From Bosea sp. NBC_00550 (GTDB lineage: Bacteria > Pseudomonadota > Alphaproteobacteria > Rhizobiales > Beijerinckiaceae), in assembly GCF_026020075.1 (NCBI RefSeq), contig NZ_CP102772.1, forward strand, positions 4,678,501 through 4,742,500: a stretch of DNA of 64,000 nt, in the 5' to 3' direction. A program made the position numbers and the translations under genes. Positions 11,401 through 19,537 of the stretch are shown piece after piece (position 1 is the stretch's first letter; every line of letters begins with the position of its first letter). The notes under the pieces were generated by a model. The model saw nothing but the letters and a program-made list of their open reading frames with translations, did not search any database and had not been told where the DNA came from.

Positions 11401-12690
11401 TCAGCCGACTTCCGCGCGTGCCTCGTCGTTGAAGAAGCCCGGCGGACCCATCTGCCCACCCTTCAGCACGATCTCGAGTCCATCGAGGCGCGGATAGTTG
11501 GAATGAGCACGGCAGAGCGGCGCGCCGGGAACGCACGGCCCGCGATAGGACAAGCCCCATATCGGCAGTGATCGGATCGCCATGGTCGAGGTATCGCCGC
11601 CCGCGACGATGAGCCGGCCGAGATCGGTCTCGGCGATGATTGCCGAGAGCAATGCCCCAGTTGCTTTGGCAACCGCGCCGGCTGCGGTCGGAGCACCCGC
11701 GGGCTGTTCCGTCACCAACATCACATCGCGCTTAGCTAGTTTTGACAGGGCGGCTGCGCGCAACTCCGCAGCATAGCTCTCGTCCGATAGCAGCCGCCCG
11801 GCATCGACGGGCAGCATCGCATAGCCTCTTGCGGCTTCGACCTGCGCGCGCGTCACCGGCGACAGGCTGCCGACGAGGGCGAGGGCCGGGCCCGACCCGC
11901 GACGCTTCGCATCCGGATGAGGTGCGACAGCCAGCTCCCTCTCGTGCCCAGCCGCGAAGGCGCGCGCGACCGAGCTGGCTCCCACAGCGAGCATCGGACC
12001 ATTCCCCAGCGAGGACGCAAGCAACCCACCGATCGCCGCGAGATCGGCTTCGGTCGCGACGTCGAAGAGAATGGCGGGCTTTCCGTCCGAGAGTGCATGG
12101 GACAATGCGGCCGAGCCATGGGCATAAGCGCGGTAATCGACGAGGCCGATATCTTCGAGCCCCTGCGCGGCGAGGTGCCGGCGCAGATCGGCTTCCGCCA
12201 TCGGCGTCACCGGGTGGCGGCTCATGGTCGGGTGCCGGTCGATGCGGTGGATCGTGCCGTCGCCGCCCGCCGCGAACAGGTTCCCGAACAGACAGAAGCG
12301 CCCGAGATTGGGCTGGCCCCCGAGAATCGGCACCAGCGGGTTCGGAAAGAAGGGCCTCAGTGCCGTAACCGCCGCGCCGATGCTGCCGACGTCAGGCGCA
12401 CTGTCGAAGGTCGAACAGCATTTGTAATGCATCAGCCCGACGCCGAGCCCGGCGAAGAAGCGCCCGATCTCCGTCAGTTCCGCCGTGATCGCTTTCGGCG
12501 CCATGGCCCGGCTCGCCCCGGCGATGCCGATCGCATCGAGCGGGCCGGCAGCGGTTAGTTGCGCCTCATTCGGCTGCCGCAGGAAGAGCAGGGCGCGGAA
12601 ACCACGCTCGGCCAGCGTCGCCAGCGTATCGGTCGAGCCGGTGAAATCGTCGCCGTACCAGCCGTAGAGAGGCGTCTGCGTTGCACTCAC
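11401..12690 (-). CDS. DUF1537 four-carbon acid sugar kinase family protein, OiaK-like
   Basis: 429 residues. The N-terminal sugar-binding domain starts with YGWYGDDFTGSTDTL (DDFTG motif about 14-18). The C-terminal nucleotide-binding domain has IVAGGDTSTMAI and ends LEIVLKGGQMGPPGFF. Members phosphorylate four- or five-carbon sugar acids. It starts 5 bases after the RuBisCO-like gene, the pairing seen in D-apionate pathways where 3-oxo-isoapionate is phosphorylated before the RuBisCO-like enzyme acts. The exact substrate is inferred. Confidence 0.82.
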   Translation of the reverse strand: MSATQTPLYGWYGDDFTGSTDTLATLAERGFRALLFLRQPNEAQLTAAGPLDAIGIAGASRAMAPKAITAELTEIGRFFAGLGVGLMHYKCCSTFDSAPDVGSIGAAVTALRPFFPNPLVPILGGQPNLGRFCLFGNLFAAGGDGTIHRIDRHPTMSRHPVTPMAEADLRRHLAAQGLEDIGLVDYRAYAHGSAALSHALSDGKPAILFDVATEADLAAIGGLLASSLGNGPMLAVGASSVARAFAAGHERELAVAPHPDAKRRGSGPALALVGSLSPVTRAQVEAARGYAMLPVDAGRLLSDESYAAELRAAALSKLAKRDVMLVTEQPAGAPTAAGAVAKATGALLSAIIAETDLGRLIVAGGDTSTMAIRSLPIWGLSYRGPCVPGAPLCRAHSNYPRLDGLEIVLKGGQMGPPGFFNDEARAEVG

Positions 12691-12695
12691 GGCCG

Positions 12696-13979
12696 CTAGC
12701 CTGCCTTGCCGCCGAAGGTGTCGAGCGCCTGCTGCAATTCCGGATGCGCGCGCGCCGCCTCCGTGACGGGCGTGCCTTCCGCCACGGCGGTCCAGGCCTG
12801 CCGGATACTGGCGACGCCGGCCTTCGGCCCGCCGGGATGGGCGAGGATGCCGCCGCCGGCCATGAACAGCAGGTCGTCATGGCCGATCGCATCCCAGGTC
12901 GGTTGCGCCGTACCCGCCCATTGGCCCGAGGAGAAGGCCGGCATCACCCGGTCGTCGGCGCCATCGGTCAGTGGCGTCACGCAATCCCGGGCGGAGGTCA
13001 CGACCTCCTCGTCCTCCTGCGCGAATTTACCCTGCAGGCCGTGGACATGCATGTGATCGACACCGGCCAACCGCCACAGCACCTGATAGGCCTGGAAGCC
13101 GATGCCGAGCAGCGGATGGCGCGAGAAGGCGCCATAGCCGTTGCGGTGTCCATGCAAAACGAGGTCGGTCGAGCGGCGCAAGGTTTCGATCGCGGAGAAG
13201 CCGCACCAGTTCAGACTCGCCATCACGCAGGAACCGCCCTCGCGCGCGACGAGGTCGGCATGACGGCGCATCGCATCGGTCTCGTCGGTGATGTTGAAGG
13301 CGACCATGACATGCTTGCCGGTCCGGTCCTGATGCCGGCGCACCGCCGCCATCACGGCGGGAATGCGCTCGGCAAGGGGCGCATGCACCGGGTCGGCGGA
13401 AATCTCGTCGTCCTTGATGAAGTCGAGCCCGGCCTCGCACAGGCTGGCGACGAGTTCGGCCGTTTGCGCGGTGCTCAGGCCAACATTCGGCTTGATGATC
13501 GAGCCGACGAGCGGGCCTTTCGCCGCTTCAGTCAGCCGGCGCGTGCCGGCGATGCCCTGTGCCGGCATCGGGAAACGCCGCCGGTACGACCAGGGCAACG
13601 AAATGCTTTCGAGCCGGAGCCCCGTGACCTCGCCGAGATCATAGAGGTTGCCGGCTACGACGGCGGCCAATGTCGCGAGATTGGCGCCGACATTGTCGAC
13701 CGGGAAGGAAATGGTGACGCGTGCCCGCCGCCACGGCCCGCCGACGCCTTTGCGGGTGAGCCAGGCATTGGGCAGGCTGGGCTCTGCCGCGGATTCCAGC
13801 TCCTCGATCCGCGTGACGGTGGCGCGCGCCCGCTCGCGCAACTCGTCGGTCTCGCCGGCGACGCGGGCGAAGGTGCCGCAGGACTGCTCGCCCGCCATCA
13901 CCTCCGCGACCTCTGCCGGGTCGAGCGGGGTCTCGATGAGGTAGGTGGCTTCGAAGCGGTTGTCGGTCATCGGACGCAT
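12696..13979 (-). CDS. RuBisCO-like protein (form IV, OiaX-like)
   Basis: 427 residues with the RuBisCO large-subunit fold. Catalytic positions that can be seen are SIIKPNVGLS (Lys 163), DFIKDDEI (Lys 189, the residue carbamylated in RuBisCO, plus Asp 191 and Glu 192), HGHR (His 278, Arg 279), DHMHVHG (His 311), QGKF (Lys 318) and the phosphate-binding FMAGGGILAHPGG. The second Lys of RuBisCO's KPK is Asn here. Retention of most active-site residues plus the adjacent kinase suggests an enolase/decarboxylase-type reaction on a phosphorylated 3-oxo sugar acid, not CO2 fixation. Start: first of two Met codons (residues 1 and 4). Confidence 0.88.
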   Translation of the reverse strand: MRPMTDNRFEATYLIETPLDPAEVAEVMAGEQSCGTFARVAGETDELRERARATVTRIEELESAAEPSLPNAWLTRKGVGGPWRRARVTISFPVDNVGANLATLAAVVAGNLYDLGEVTGLRLESISLPWSYRRRFPMPAQGIAGTRRLTEAAKGPLVGSIIKPNVGLSTAQTAELVASLCEAGLDFIKDDEISADPVHAPLAERIPAVMAAVRRHQDRTGKHVMVAFNITDETDAMRRHADLVAREGGSCVMASLNWCGFSAIETLRRSTDLVLHGHRNGYGAFSRHPLLGIGFQAYQVLWRLAGVDHMHVHGLQGKFAQEDEEVVTSARDCVTPLTDGADDRVMPAFSSGQWAGTAQPTWDAIGHDDLLFMAGGGILAHPGGPKAGVASIRQAWTAVAEGTPVTEAARAHPELQQALDTFGGKAG

Positions 13980-13996
13980 CCAGGCCGTTCATAAGG

Positions 13997-14079
13997 CGTC
14001 ATTCTCGGGCTCGACCCGAGAATCTCATGACCAGAGGGCGCTGGTTTCCGAGATGCTCGGGTCAAGCCCGAGCATGACG
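13997..14079. repeat. Intergenic palindromic repeat, class A
   Basis: Begins CGTCATTCTCGGG and ends CCCGAGCATGACG, with an internal CCAGAGGGCGCTGG segment. It matches the copies at 9042 and 37190 in plan. It lies between the VOC gene and the RuBisCO-like gene, that is inside an apparent operon. Confidence 0.83.
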
Positions 14080-14095
14080 CAATGCAATTGCGGAC

Positions 14096-14650
14096 TCACG
14101 CCGCAGCAGCGGCGAGCTTGCTCAGATCCGGGAAGGGCCGGACCGGCTCCTTGCCGTCCCAGGTTTCCGATGCCTCGCGGATCAGCCGGAACATCTCGCC
14201 CTTGGGGCCGGCGACCTCCGACAATTCGATCACGGTGCCCGGATGGTAATGCGTGTCGAAATAGACGAAGCGGCCGCGCTCGCCGACCTCGCCTGACATC
14301 ACCGGCTTGAAGCCCTCGGCAACAAGCCGTTCCAGATCGGCGTCGTAGTCCGAGGTCCAGTAGGCGACATGCTGCAGGCCGGTCAGCCCCGCATCGGTGA
14401 AGTCCTTGTACATCGACGGCACGGCGTTGCGGCACTGGATCAATTCGATCTGGAGCGGGCCGGAGTTGGCCAGCGCCACCGAGTTGTGCGGCTCGTAGGT
14501 CTCGCCCTTGTAGCGGTAATTCCTGATCGGGACCTTCGGGTTGTAGAAGAACGGCCCGACGCCCAGCACGCGGCTCCAATAGTCCATGGCCGCCTCGATG
14601 TCGGGGACGACATAGCCGGCCTGACGGATCTGGCCAAAGAAGCGGCTCAT
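14096..14650 (-). CDS. VOC (glyoxalase/bleomycin-resistance fold) protein of unknown substrate
   Basis: 184 residues. It starts MSRFFGQIRQAGYVVPDIEAA, and the VOC repeats supply likely metal ligands in LQHVAYW (His about 102) and GTVIELSE (Glu about 146). The end of the fold is followed by a lysine/alanine tail. It lies 20 bases after the TRAP permease and upstream of the RuBisCO-like gene, so it may be an epimerase, isomerase or lyase of the same pathway. A dioxygenase is less likely because the protein has a single short VOC unit. Confidence 0.78.
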   Translation of the reverse strand: MSRFFGQIRQAGYVVPDIEAAMDYWSRVLGVGPFFYNPKVPIRNYRYKGETYEPHNSVALANSGPLQIELIQCRNAVPSMYKDFTDAGLTGLQHVAYWTSDYDADLERLVAEGFKPVMSGEVGERGRFVYFDTHYHPGTVIELSEVAGPKGEMFRLIREASETWDGKEPVRPFPDLSKLAAAAA

Positions 14651-14670
14651 GGGCGTTGCTTTCTCAAATA

Positions 14671-16557
14671 TCAGGTTCGGAGGAAGCCGATGGAGATCCA
14701 CGGCACGGCAGCGACGACAAGAAGGCCAAGGAGCAGGGCGAGGATGTAGCCCCAGATGTATTTCAGGCCTTCGTCGGGGTTGATCTTGCTGATCGCGCAG
14801 GCGCCGTAATAGCCGACGCCGAAGGGCGGGGCGAAAAGCCCGATGCCCATCGCGAAGATCACGACCATCGAGTAGTGCACCTCGTGCACGCCGACCTGCT
14901 TGGCGATCGGGAAGACCAGGGGCCCGAACAGCACGATCGCCGGGATGCCCTCGAGCACACTGCCGAGGATGGTGAAGGCGACGATCGAGACGCCGAGGAA
15001 GCCCCAGCTTCCGCCGGGCACGGCCGCCATCACCTGCGCGAGGTCGCGCGAGAAGCCGGATTGCGTCAGTCCCCAGGCCATGGCGGTGGCGCAGCCGATG
15101 ATGAAGATGATCGCGCCGGTCAGCGAAGCCGTCTCGACCAGCATGCGCGGCAGGCGGCGCCAGTCGAACTGGCGGTAGAGCAGGATGCCGGCCAGCACCG
15201 CATAGGCGATGCCGATGGTCGAGACCTCCGTGGCGGTGGCGACGCCCTCGACCACCGCGGCGCGGATGACGAAGGGGAGCGCGATGGCCGGGGCCGCGAT
15301 CAGGGCGAGCTTGGCGATCTCGCGGCGGGAGAAGCGCGTGACGTTGCTGAGGTCCTCGCCGCGGCAGCGCCACCAGACGACGAAGCAGAGCGCCGCGCCC
15401 AGCACCACCGCCGGCAGCATGCCGCCGGTGAACAGCGCCGCGATCGAGACGCCGGTCACCGAGCCGATGGTGATCAACACGATCGAGGGCGGGATCGTCT
15501 CGGTCTGCGCGCCGGTCGCCGAGAGCAGGGCGACGAGATCGCCGGGCTTGGCGCCGCGCTTCTTCATCTCGGGGAACAGCACCGGGGCGATGGCCGCCAT
15601 GTCGGCGATCTTCGAGCCGGAAATGCCGGAGACCAGATACATCGCGCCGACCAGCACATAGGACAGGCCGCCGCGGACATGGCCGAGCAGGCTCGCCAGG
15701 AACTGGATCATCGCCTTGGCCATGCCCGTCATCTCGATGAGAGCGCCGAGGAAGATGAAGAGCGGCACGGCGAGCAGGATCAGGTGGCTCATGCCCTCGT
15801 CGAGGCGGCCGACCATGACGAGCATCGGCGTCGAGGTGGTGCAGGCGAGGTAGCCGAAGGTCGCGAGCGCGAAGGAGAAGGCGATCGGCACGCCCGAGAA
15901 GACGTTGAGCGCGACGACGCCGACGAAGAAGACGATCAGGTTGAGCTTGCCGAGAGGCTTCAGCGCCGGCCCGGCAAGCCAGAACAGCAGCACGAGCAGC
16001 GCGGTCAGGCCGATCGCGAGCAGCGCCGGCTTCAGCGAGGAAAAGCGCAGCAGCCGGCAGCCCGCCGCGATCAGCATCAGCCCGACGCCGACCGGGATCG
16101 CCGCCGCCCGCCAGGCATTGCTGATCTCCAGCGCCGGGGTGACGATGAAGTTCTCCTCCTCGGCATATTCGATCGCATGCGGGATGATCAGCAGCAGGAA
16201 GGCGATCGAGGCGGTGATCGCGACCGCCTCCAGCAGCGCCCGCGTCTGCGGCGAGACGCGGCTGACGAGGCCGGTCATGCGCATATGCTCGCCGCGCCTG
16301 AGCGCCACGACCGCGCCGAGCATCGAGAGCCATAGGAACAGGATCGAGGCGAGCTCGTCCGACCAGACCAGCGGCGCGTGGAAGACGTAGCGCGCCGTCA
16401 CGCCCGCCCCAAGGATGATGATCTCGACCAGCACCAGCACCGCCGCCACCGCCTCGACCAGCCCGCCCAGCGTGCGGTCGAGATGGTTGGCGAAGCGGCC
16501 GAGCCCGGTCGCGGGCATGGCGGCAGCAGCGGGAAGGGTCGCGCTGTGAACATCCAT
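14671..16557 (-). CDS. TRAP transporter permease, fused DctQ-DctM
   Basis: 628 residues. A four-helix small-subunit domain (about 20-170, with VTARYVFHAPLVWSDELA) is joined by a linker to a DctM domain of about 12 helices (about 200-625, with PLFIFLGALIEMTGMAKAM and SGSKIADMAAIAP). Fused small and large subunits are known in some TRAP systems. It imports a carboxylate or sugar acid with sodium, using the binding protein encoded just upstream. Confidence 0.93.
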   Translation of the reverse strand: MDVHSATLPAAAAMPATGLGRFANHLDRTLGGLVEAVAAVLVLVEIIILGAGVTARYVFHAPLVWSDELASILFLWLSMLGAVVALRRGEHMRMTGLVSRVSPQTRALLEAVAITASIAFLLLIIPHAIEYAEEENFIVTPALEISNAWRAAAIPVGVGLMLIAAGCRLLRFSSLKPALLAIGLTALLVLLFWLAGPALKPLGKLNLIVFFVGVVALNVFSGVPIAFSFALATFGYLACTTSTPMLVMVGRLDEGMSHLILLAVPLFIFLGALIEMTGMAKAMIQFLASLLGHVRGGLSYVLVGAMYLVSGISGSKIADMAAIAPVLFPEMKKRGAKPGDLVALLSATGAQTETIPPSIVLITIGSVTGVSIAALFTGGMLPAVVLGAALCFVVWWRCRGEDLSNVTRFSRREIAKLALIAAPAIALPFVIRAAVVEGVATATEVSTIGIAYAVLAGILLYRQFDWRRLPRMLVETASLTGAIIFIIGCATAMAWGLTQSGFSRDLAQVMAAVPGGSWGFLGVSIVAFTILGSVLEGIPAIVLFGPLVFPIAKQVGVHEVHYSMVVIFAMGIGLFAPPFGVGYYGACAISKINPDEGLKYIWGYILALLLGLLVVAAVPWISIGFLRT

Positions 16558-16611
16558 CGGGGCGTTTCCTGTCTTATGCGTTTGGGCGCCTTATAGGCTC
16601 GCCCGCACGCC

Positions 16612-17628
16612 TCAGGCCAGCTTGCCGACGGCGCCTTCGAGGAGGCCCCAGGCCTCCGCTCCGAAGCGCTCCTGCCACTCCTTGTAGAAGCCGGCGTCGC
16701 GCAGCTTGGCGCGGAAGGAATCCGGGTCCGTCTTGTTGAAGGCGAGGCCCTTCGACTGGAGATCGGCCTGCACGGTTTCGTTGAGCTTCTTGATGTCGCC
16801 GCGCTGGGCGACGCCGGCATCGTTGATCGCCCCGGCGACGATCGTCTGGATGTCGGCCGGCAGGCCGCGCCAGGCGCGCCCGTTGGCGATGAACCAGAAG
16901 CCGTCCCAGATATGGTTCGAGACGGCGCAGCTCTTCTGCACCTCGTAGAGCTTGGCGACCTGGATGATCGGCAGCGGGTTCTCCTGCGCGTCGACGACCT
17001 TGGTCTGAAGCGCCGAGTAGACCTCCGAGAACTGCAGGCTAGCCGGAGCGGCGTCGAGCGCCTTGAACATCGAGATCGAGAGCGGGCTCACCGGCACGCG
17101 GATCTTCAAGCCGGCCATTTCCTTGGCCGATTCGATCGCCTTGCCCGAGGTGGTCATCTGCCGGAAGCCGTTGTCCCACATCTTCTCGAAGGCAAAGAGG
17201 TTCACCTTCGAGATGGCCTCGCGCACATGGGCGCCGAGCTTGCCGTCCATCGCCTTCCAGACCTGGTCGTAATCGGCGAAGGCGAAGCCGACGGCATTGA
17301 TCGCCGCGACCGGCACCAGCGTCGCGATCACCAGCGCCGAGGGCGTGAAGAAGGTGATGCCGCCATTGCGCACCTGGCTCAGCATGTCGGTATCGCCGCC
17401 GAGCTGGTTGTTCGGGAAGATCTTGACCTCGACGCGCCCGTTGGTCTCCTTCGCGACGCGCTCGGCCGCCTCCTGGGCGCGGATGTTGAGCGGATGGCTG
17501 AGCGGCAGGTTGTTGCCGTATTTCAGCTCGATCTCGGCGGCGCGCGCGATATGCGGCATGGCGATGAGCGAGGCGGCGGGGGCGGCGGCGAGCGTGCGCA
17601 GCACCGTGCGGCGCGTGAAATTCGTCAT
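16612..17628 (-). CDS. TRAP transporter periplasmic binding protein (DctP)
   Basis: 338 residues from an ATG preceded by GGGAGGACC. The signal peptide has a twin-arginine look (TRRTVLR, then a hydrophobic run ending ARAAE). The DctP domain includes IFPNNQLGGDTDML, the carboxylate-binding Arg in MAGLKIRVP and the AQENPLPII loop. It is the first gene of the operon that runs to the kinase at 11401 and is divergent from the LacI-type regulator. Confidence 0.92.
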   Translation of the reverse strand: MTNFTRRTVLRTLAAAPAASLIAMPHIARAAEIELKYGNNLPLSHPLNIRAQEAAERVAKETNGRVEVKIFPNNQLGGDTDMLSQVRNGGITFFTPSALVIATLVPVAAINAVGFAFADYDQVWKAMDGKLGAHVREAISKVNLFAFEKMWDNGFRQMTTSGKAIESAKEMAGLKIRVPVSPLSISMFKALDAAPASLQFSEVYSALQTKVVDAQENPLPIIQVAKLYEVQKSCAVSNHIWDGFWFIANGRAWRGLPADIQTIVAGAINDAGVAQRGDIKKLNETVQADLQSKGLAFNKTDPDSFRAKLRDAGFYKEWQERFGAEAWGLLEGAVGKLA

Positions 17629-17665
17629 GATGGTCCTCCCGGTATCGCTGATGCGATTTGATTGA

Positions 17666-17685
17666 TTGAGGTCTTCTTGCCTCAA
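17666..17685. promoter_or_regulatory. Candidate operator between dctP and the LacI-type regulator
   Basis: The inverted repeat TTGAGG-N8-CCTCAA lies in the 118-base gap between the divergent genes, 38 bases upstream of the dctP start. LacI-family regulators usually bind palindromes in such gaps, but this one lacks the usual central CG. Assignment is by position only. Confidence 0.35.
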
Positions 17686-17746
17686 GAGTAGAAAACAGGA
17701 ATGATGGTCGTCAAACTCAATTCTTGATGCTTTTTGATGTAATCTC

Positions 17747-18805
17747 ATGGATGATTTGAAGACGGCAGACGGGCTGCAACGTCGCCGGATGGCGCGCATC
17801 GCCGATGTGGCGGCGCTCTCGGGTGCCTCGACTGCGACGGTCGACAGGGTGCTCAACCAGCGTCCCGGCGTGCGCGCCGCCACGGTCCAGCGCGTGCTCA
17901 AGGCGGCGAGCGATCTCGGCTACGTGCTCGATCCCGGCCTGCCGGCGCAGGCGCTGACGCCGATGCGGCTCGCTTTCCTGCTCCCGGCCGGCAGCAACCG
18001 TTTCCTCGCCATGCTCGGGCGCCACATCGCCGGCGCGCAGGACCAGCTCGCTTCCTTCAACATGCGCGCCCGCGTCGAGTTCATCGAGAGCTTCAAGCCG
18101 GAACTGCTGGCACAGCAGCTCCGGCAGGTTGGGCGCGATGTCGACGGCATCGCCTTCATGGCGCTGGAGCATCCGGCGGTGCGCGAGGCGGTGAACGACC
18201 TCGCCGAGCGCGGCGTACCGGCCGTGACCCTGATCTCCGACGTCGCCAATTCGCGCCGCGCCGCCTATGTCGGGCTCGACAACCGCTCGGCCGGGCGCAC
18301 GGCCGGTTCTCTCGTCGCCCGCTTCATCGGCCGGCGCCCGGCCAAGGTCGCAATGATCGCCGGCAGCCTGAGCTACCGCGCCCATGAGGAGCGCGAGATG
18401 GGCTTCCTGCACCTCTTCGAAGAGCTGTTTCCGCAGATCGAGGTGGTCGGGCTGCGCGAGGGGCTCGACGACGAAGGGCGCAACTACCGGCAGGCCAAAT
18501 CCCTGCTCGGCCAGTATCCCACCCTCGCCGGCATCTACAATATCGGCGGCGGGCCCGAGGGCATCGCCCGCGCCCTGAAGGAGGTCGGGCGCCAGCGGGA
18601 GGTCGTCTTCGTCGGCCATGGCCTGACCACGGAAACCCGCACGCTCCTGCTCGACGGCACGATGGATGCCGTCATCACCCAGCATCCGCATGCGGTGCTG
18701 ATGAGCTGTATCGCGATCTTCGCCAATCTGCGCGCTGGCCGCCCCGCTGTCGAAGGCACCGCTGCGCCCAGCATCGAGATCATCCTGCGCGAGAACCTGC
18801 CGTGA
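17747..18805 (+). CDS. LacI family transcriptional regulator
   Basis: 352 residues. The helix-turn-helix is ARIADVAALSGASTATVDRVL (about 16-36, split by the usual TAT recognition helix), followed by a hinge and a periplasmic-binding-like sensor domain (about 72-350). It is divergent from the TRAP/RuBisCO-like operon and most likely regulates it. The sensor domain resembles the sugar-binding type, consistent with a sugar or sugar-acid inducer. Confidence 0.9.
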   Translation: MDDLKTADGLQRRRMARIADVAALSGASTATVDRVLNQRPGVRAATVQRVLKAASDLGYVLDPGLPAQALTPMRLAFLLPAGSNRFLAMLGRHIAGAQDQLASFNMRARVEFIESFKPELLAQQLRQVGRDVDGIAFMALEHPAVREAVNDLAERGVPAVTLISDVANSRRAAYVGLDNRSAGRTAGSLVARFIGRRPAKVAMIAGSLSYRAHEEREMGFLHLFEELFPQIEVVGLREGLDDEGRNYRQAKSLLGQYPTLAGIYNIGGGPEGIARALKEVGRQREVVFVGHGLTTETRTLLLDGTMDAVITQHPHAVLMSCIAIFANLRAGRPAVEGTAAPSIEIILRENLP

Positions 18806-18876
18806 GAGCCAGAGTAATCGCTTCGGATTGCAGTCTCGCCGCTTTGATCTTGAGCAAGTCCGGACCCACTTCCACG

Positions 18877-18982
18877 CGTCATTCCGGACAAGCCGCGAAG
18901 CGGCGCCGATCCGGAATCCATCGTAGAACTCAGCGGCCTATGATGGATTCCGGCGCTCCGCTTCGCTCCGGCCGGAATGACG
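18877..18982. repeat. Intergenic palindromic repeat, class B variant
   Basis: Outer arms are CGTCATTCCGGA and GGCCGGAATGACG. Inner pair GGAATCCATC and GATGGATTCC. It follows the LacI-type gene and precedes the MmcB gene, and may act as a transcription end. Confidence 0.83.
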
Positions 18983-19069
18983 GTGGCGGTAAGTCAAGCT
19001 GAAGCAATGGTCCTGTCCTGAGAGCGGCTTGGACTTGCAATTTCGGAAACAAAGAGGGAACATGATGGC

Positions 19070-19537
19070 ATGTCCCTTTCGGATTCCGTTCTCAATCCGC
19101 CGCCGGCGCGGCCCGATATCACGCGTATCGTCTGTCGCGGCGCGGCCCGGCATCTGCGCGAGCGCGGCTACGCCATCGTCAAGGAGATGACCTTCGCGAA
19201 TGGCCGGCGTGGCGACATCGTCGCCCTGTCGCCCTCGGGCGAGCTCTGGGTCGTCGAGGTCAAGTCAGGCATCGCGGACTACCGCGTCGACGGTAAATGG
19301 CCGGATTATCGCGACTATTGCGACGGCTTCCTCTTCGCGGTCGCGCCGGAGTTCCCGCGCGAGATCCTGCCCGAGGATGTCGGCTTGATCGTCGCCGATG
19401 CCTATGGCGGCGAATTGCTGCGCGAGCCGCCGCGCCATCCCTTGAGCCCCGCGCGCCGCAAGATGCTGACCATCGCGCTCGCGCGGCTTGCGTCGATGAG
19501 GCTCGCGCTGATCGAGGACCCGGTCGGTTCAGACTGA
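19070..19537 (+). CDS. mmcB: MmcB family DNA repair protein (DUF2161-type nuclease fold)
   Basis: 155 residues. The segment NGRRGDIVALSPSGELWVVEVKSG (split here into the RGDI and VVEVKS motifs, about 47-68) gives the D...ExK pattern of PD-(D/E)xK nucleases. MmcB is a conserved alphaproteobacterial protein named from the Caulobacter DNA-damage response. Its last 9 bases overlap the convergent LysR gene. No LexA box was found by eye. Confidence 0.88.
   Translation: MSLSDSVLNPPPARPDITRIVCRGAARHLRERGYAIVKEMTFANGRRGDIVALSPSGELWVVEVKSGIADYRVDGKWPDYRDYCDGFLFAVAPEFPREILPEDVGLIVADAYGGELLREPPRHPLSPARRKMLTIALARLASMRLALIEDPVGSD

Noticed and set aside
12696..13979. Genuine RuBisCO for CO2 fixation
   Set aside because: No small subunit or phosphoribulokinase gene is nearby, the KPK motif is KPN, and the gene is in a catabolic operon with a DUF1537 kinase.
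14096..16333. A long minus-strand frame that would fuse an Arg-rich region to the VOC protein
   Set aside because: Only the last 184 residues look like a protein. The rest overlaps the fused TRAP permease in another frame. The ATG at 14650 is the start.
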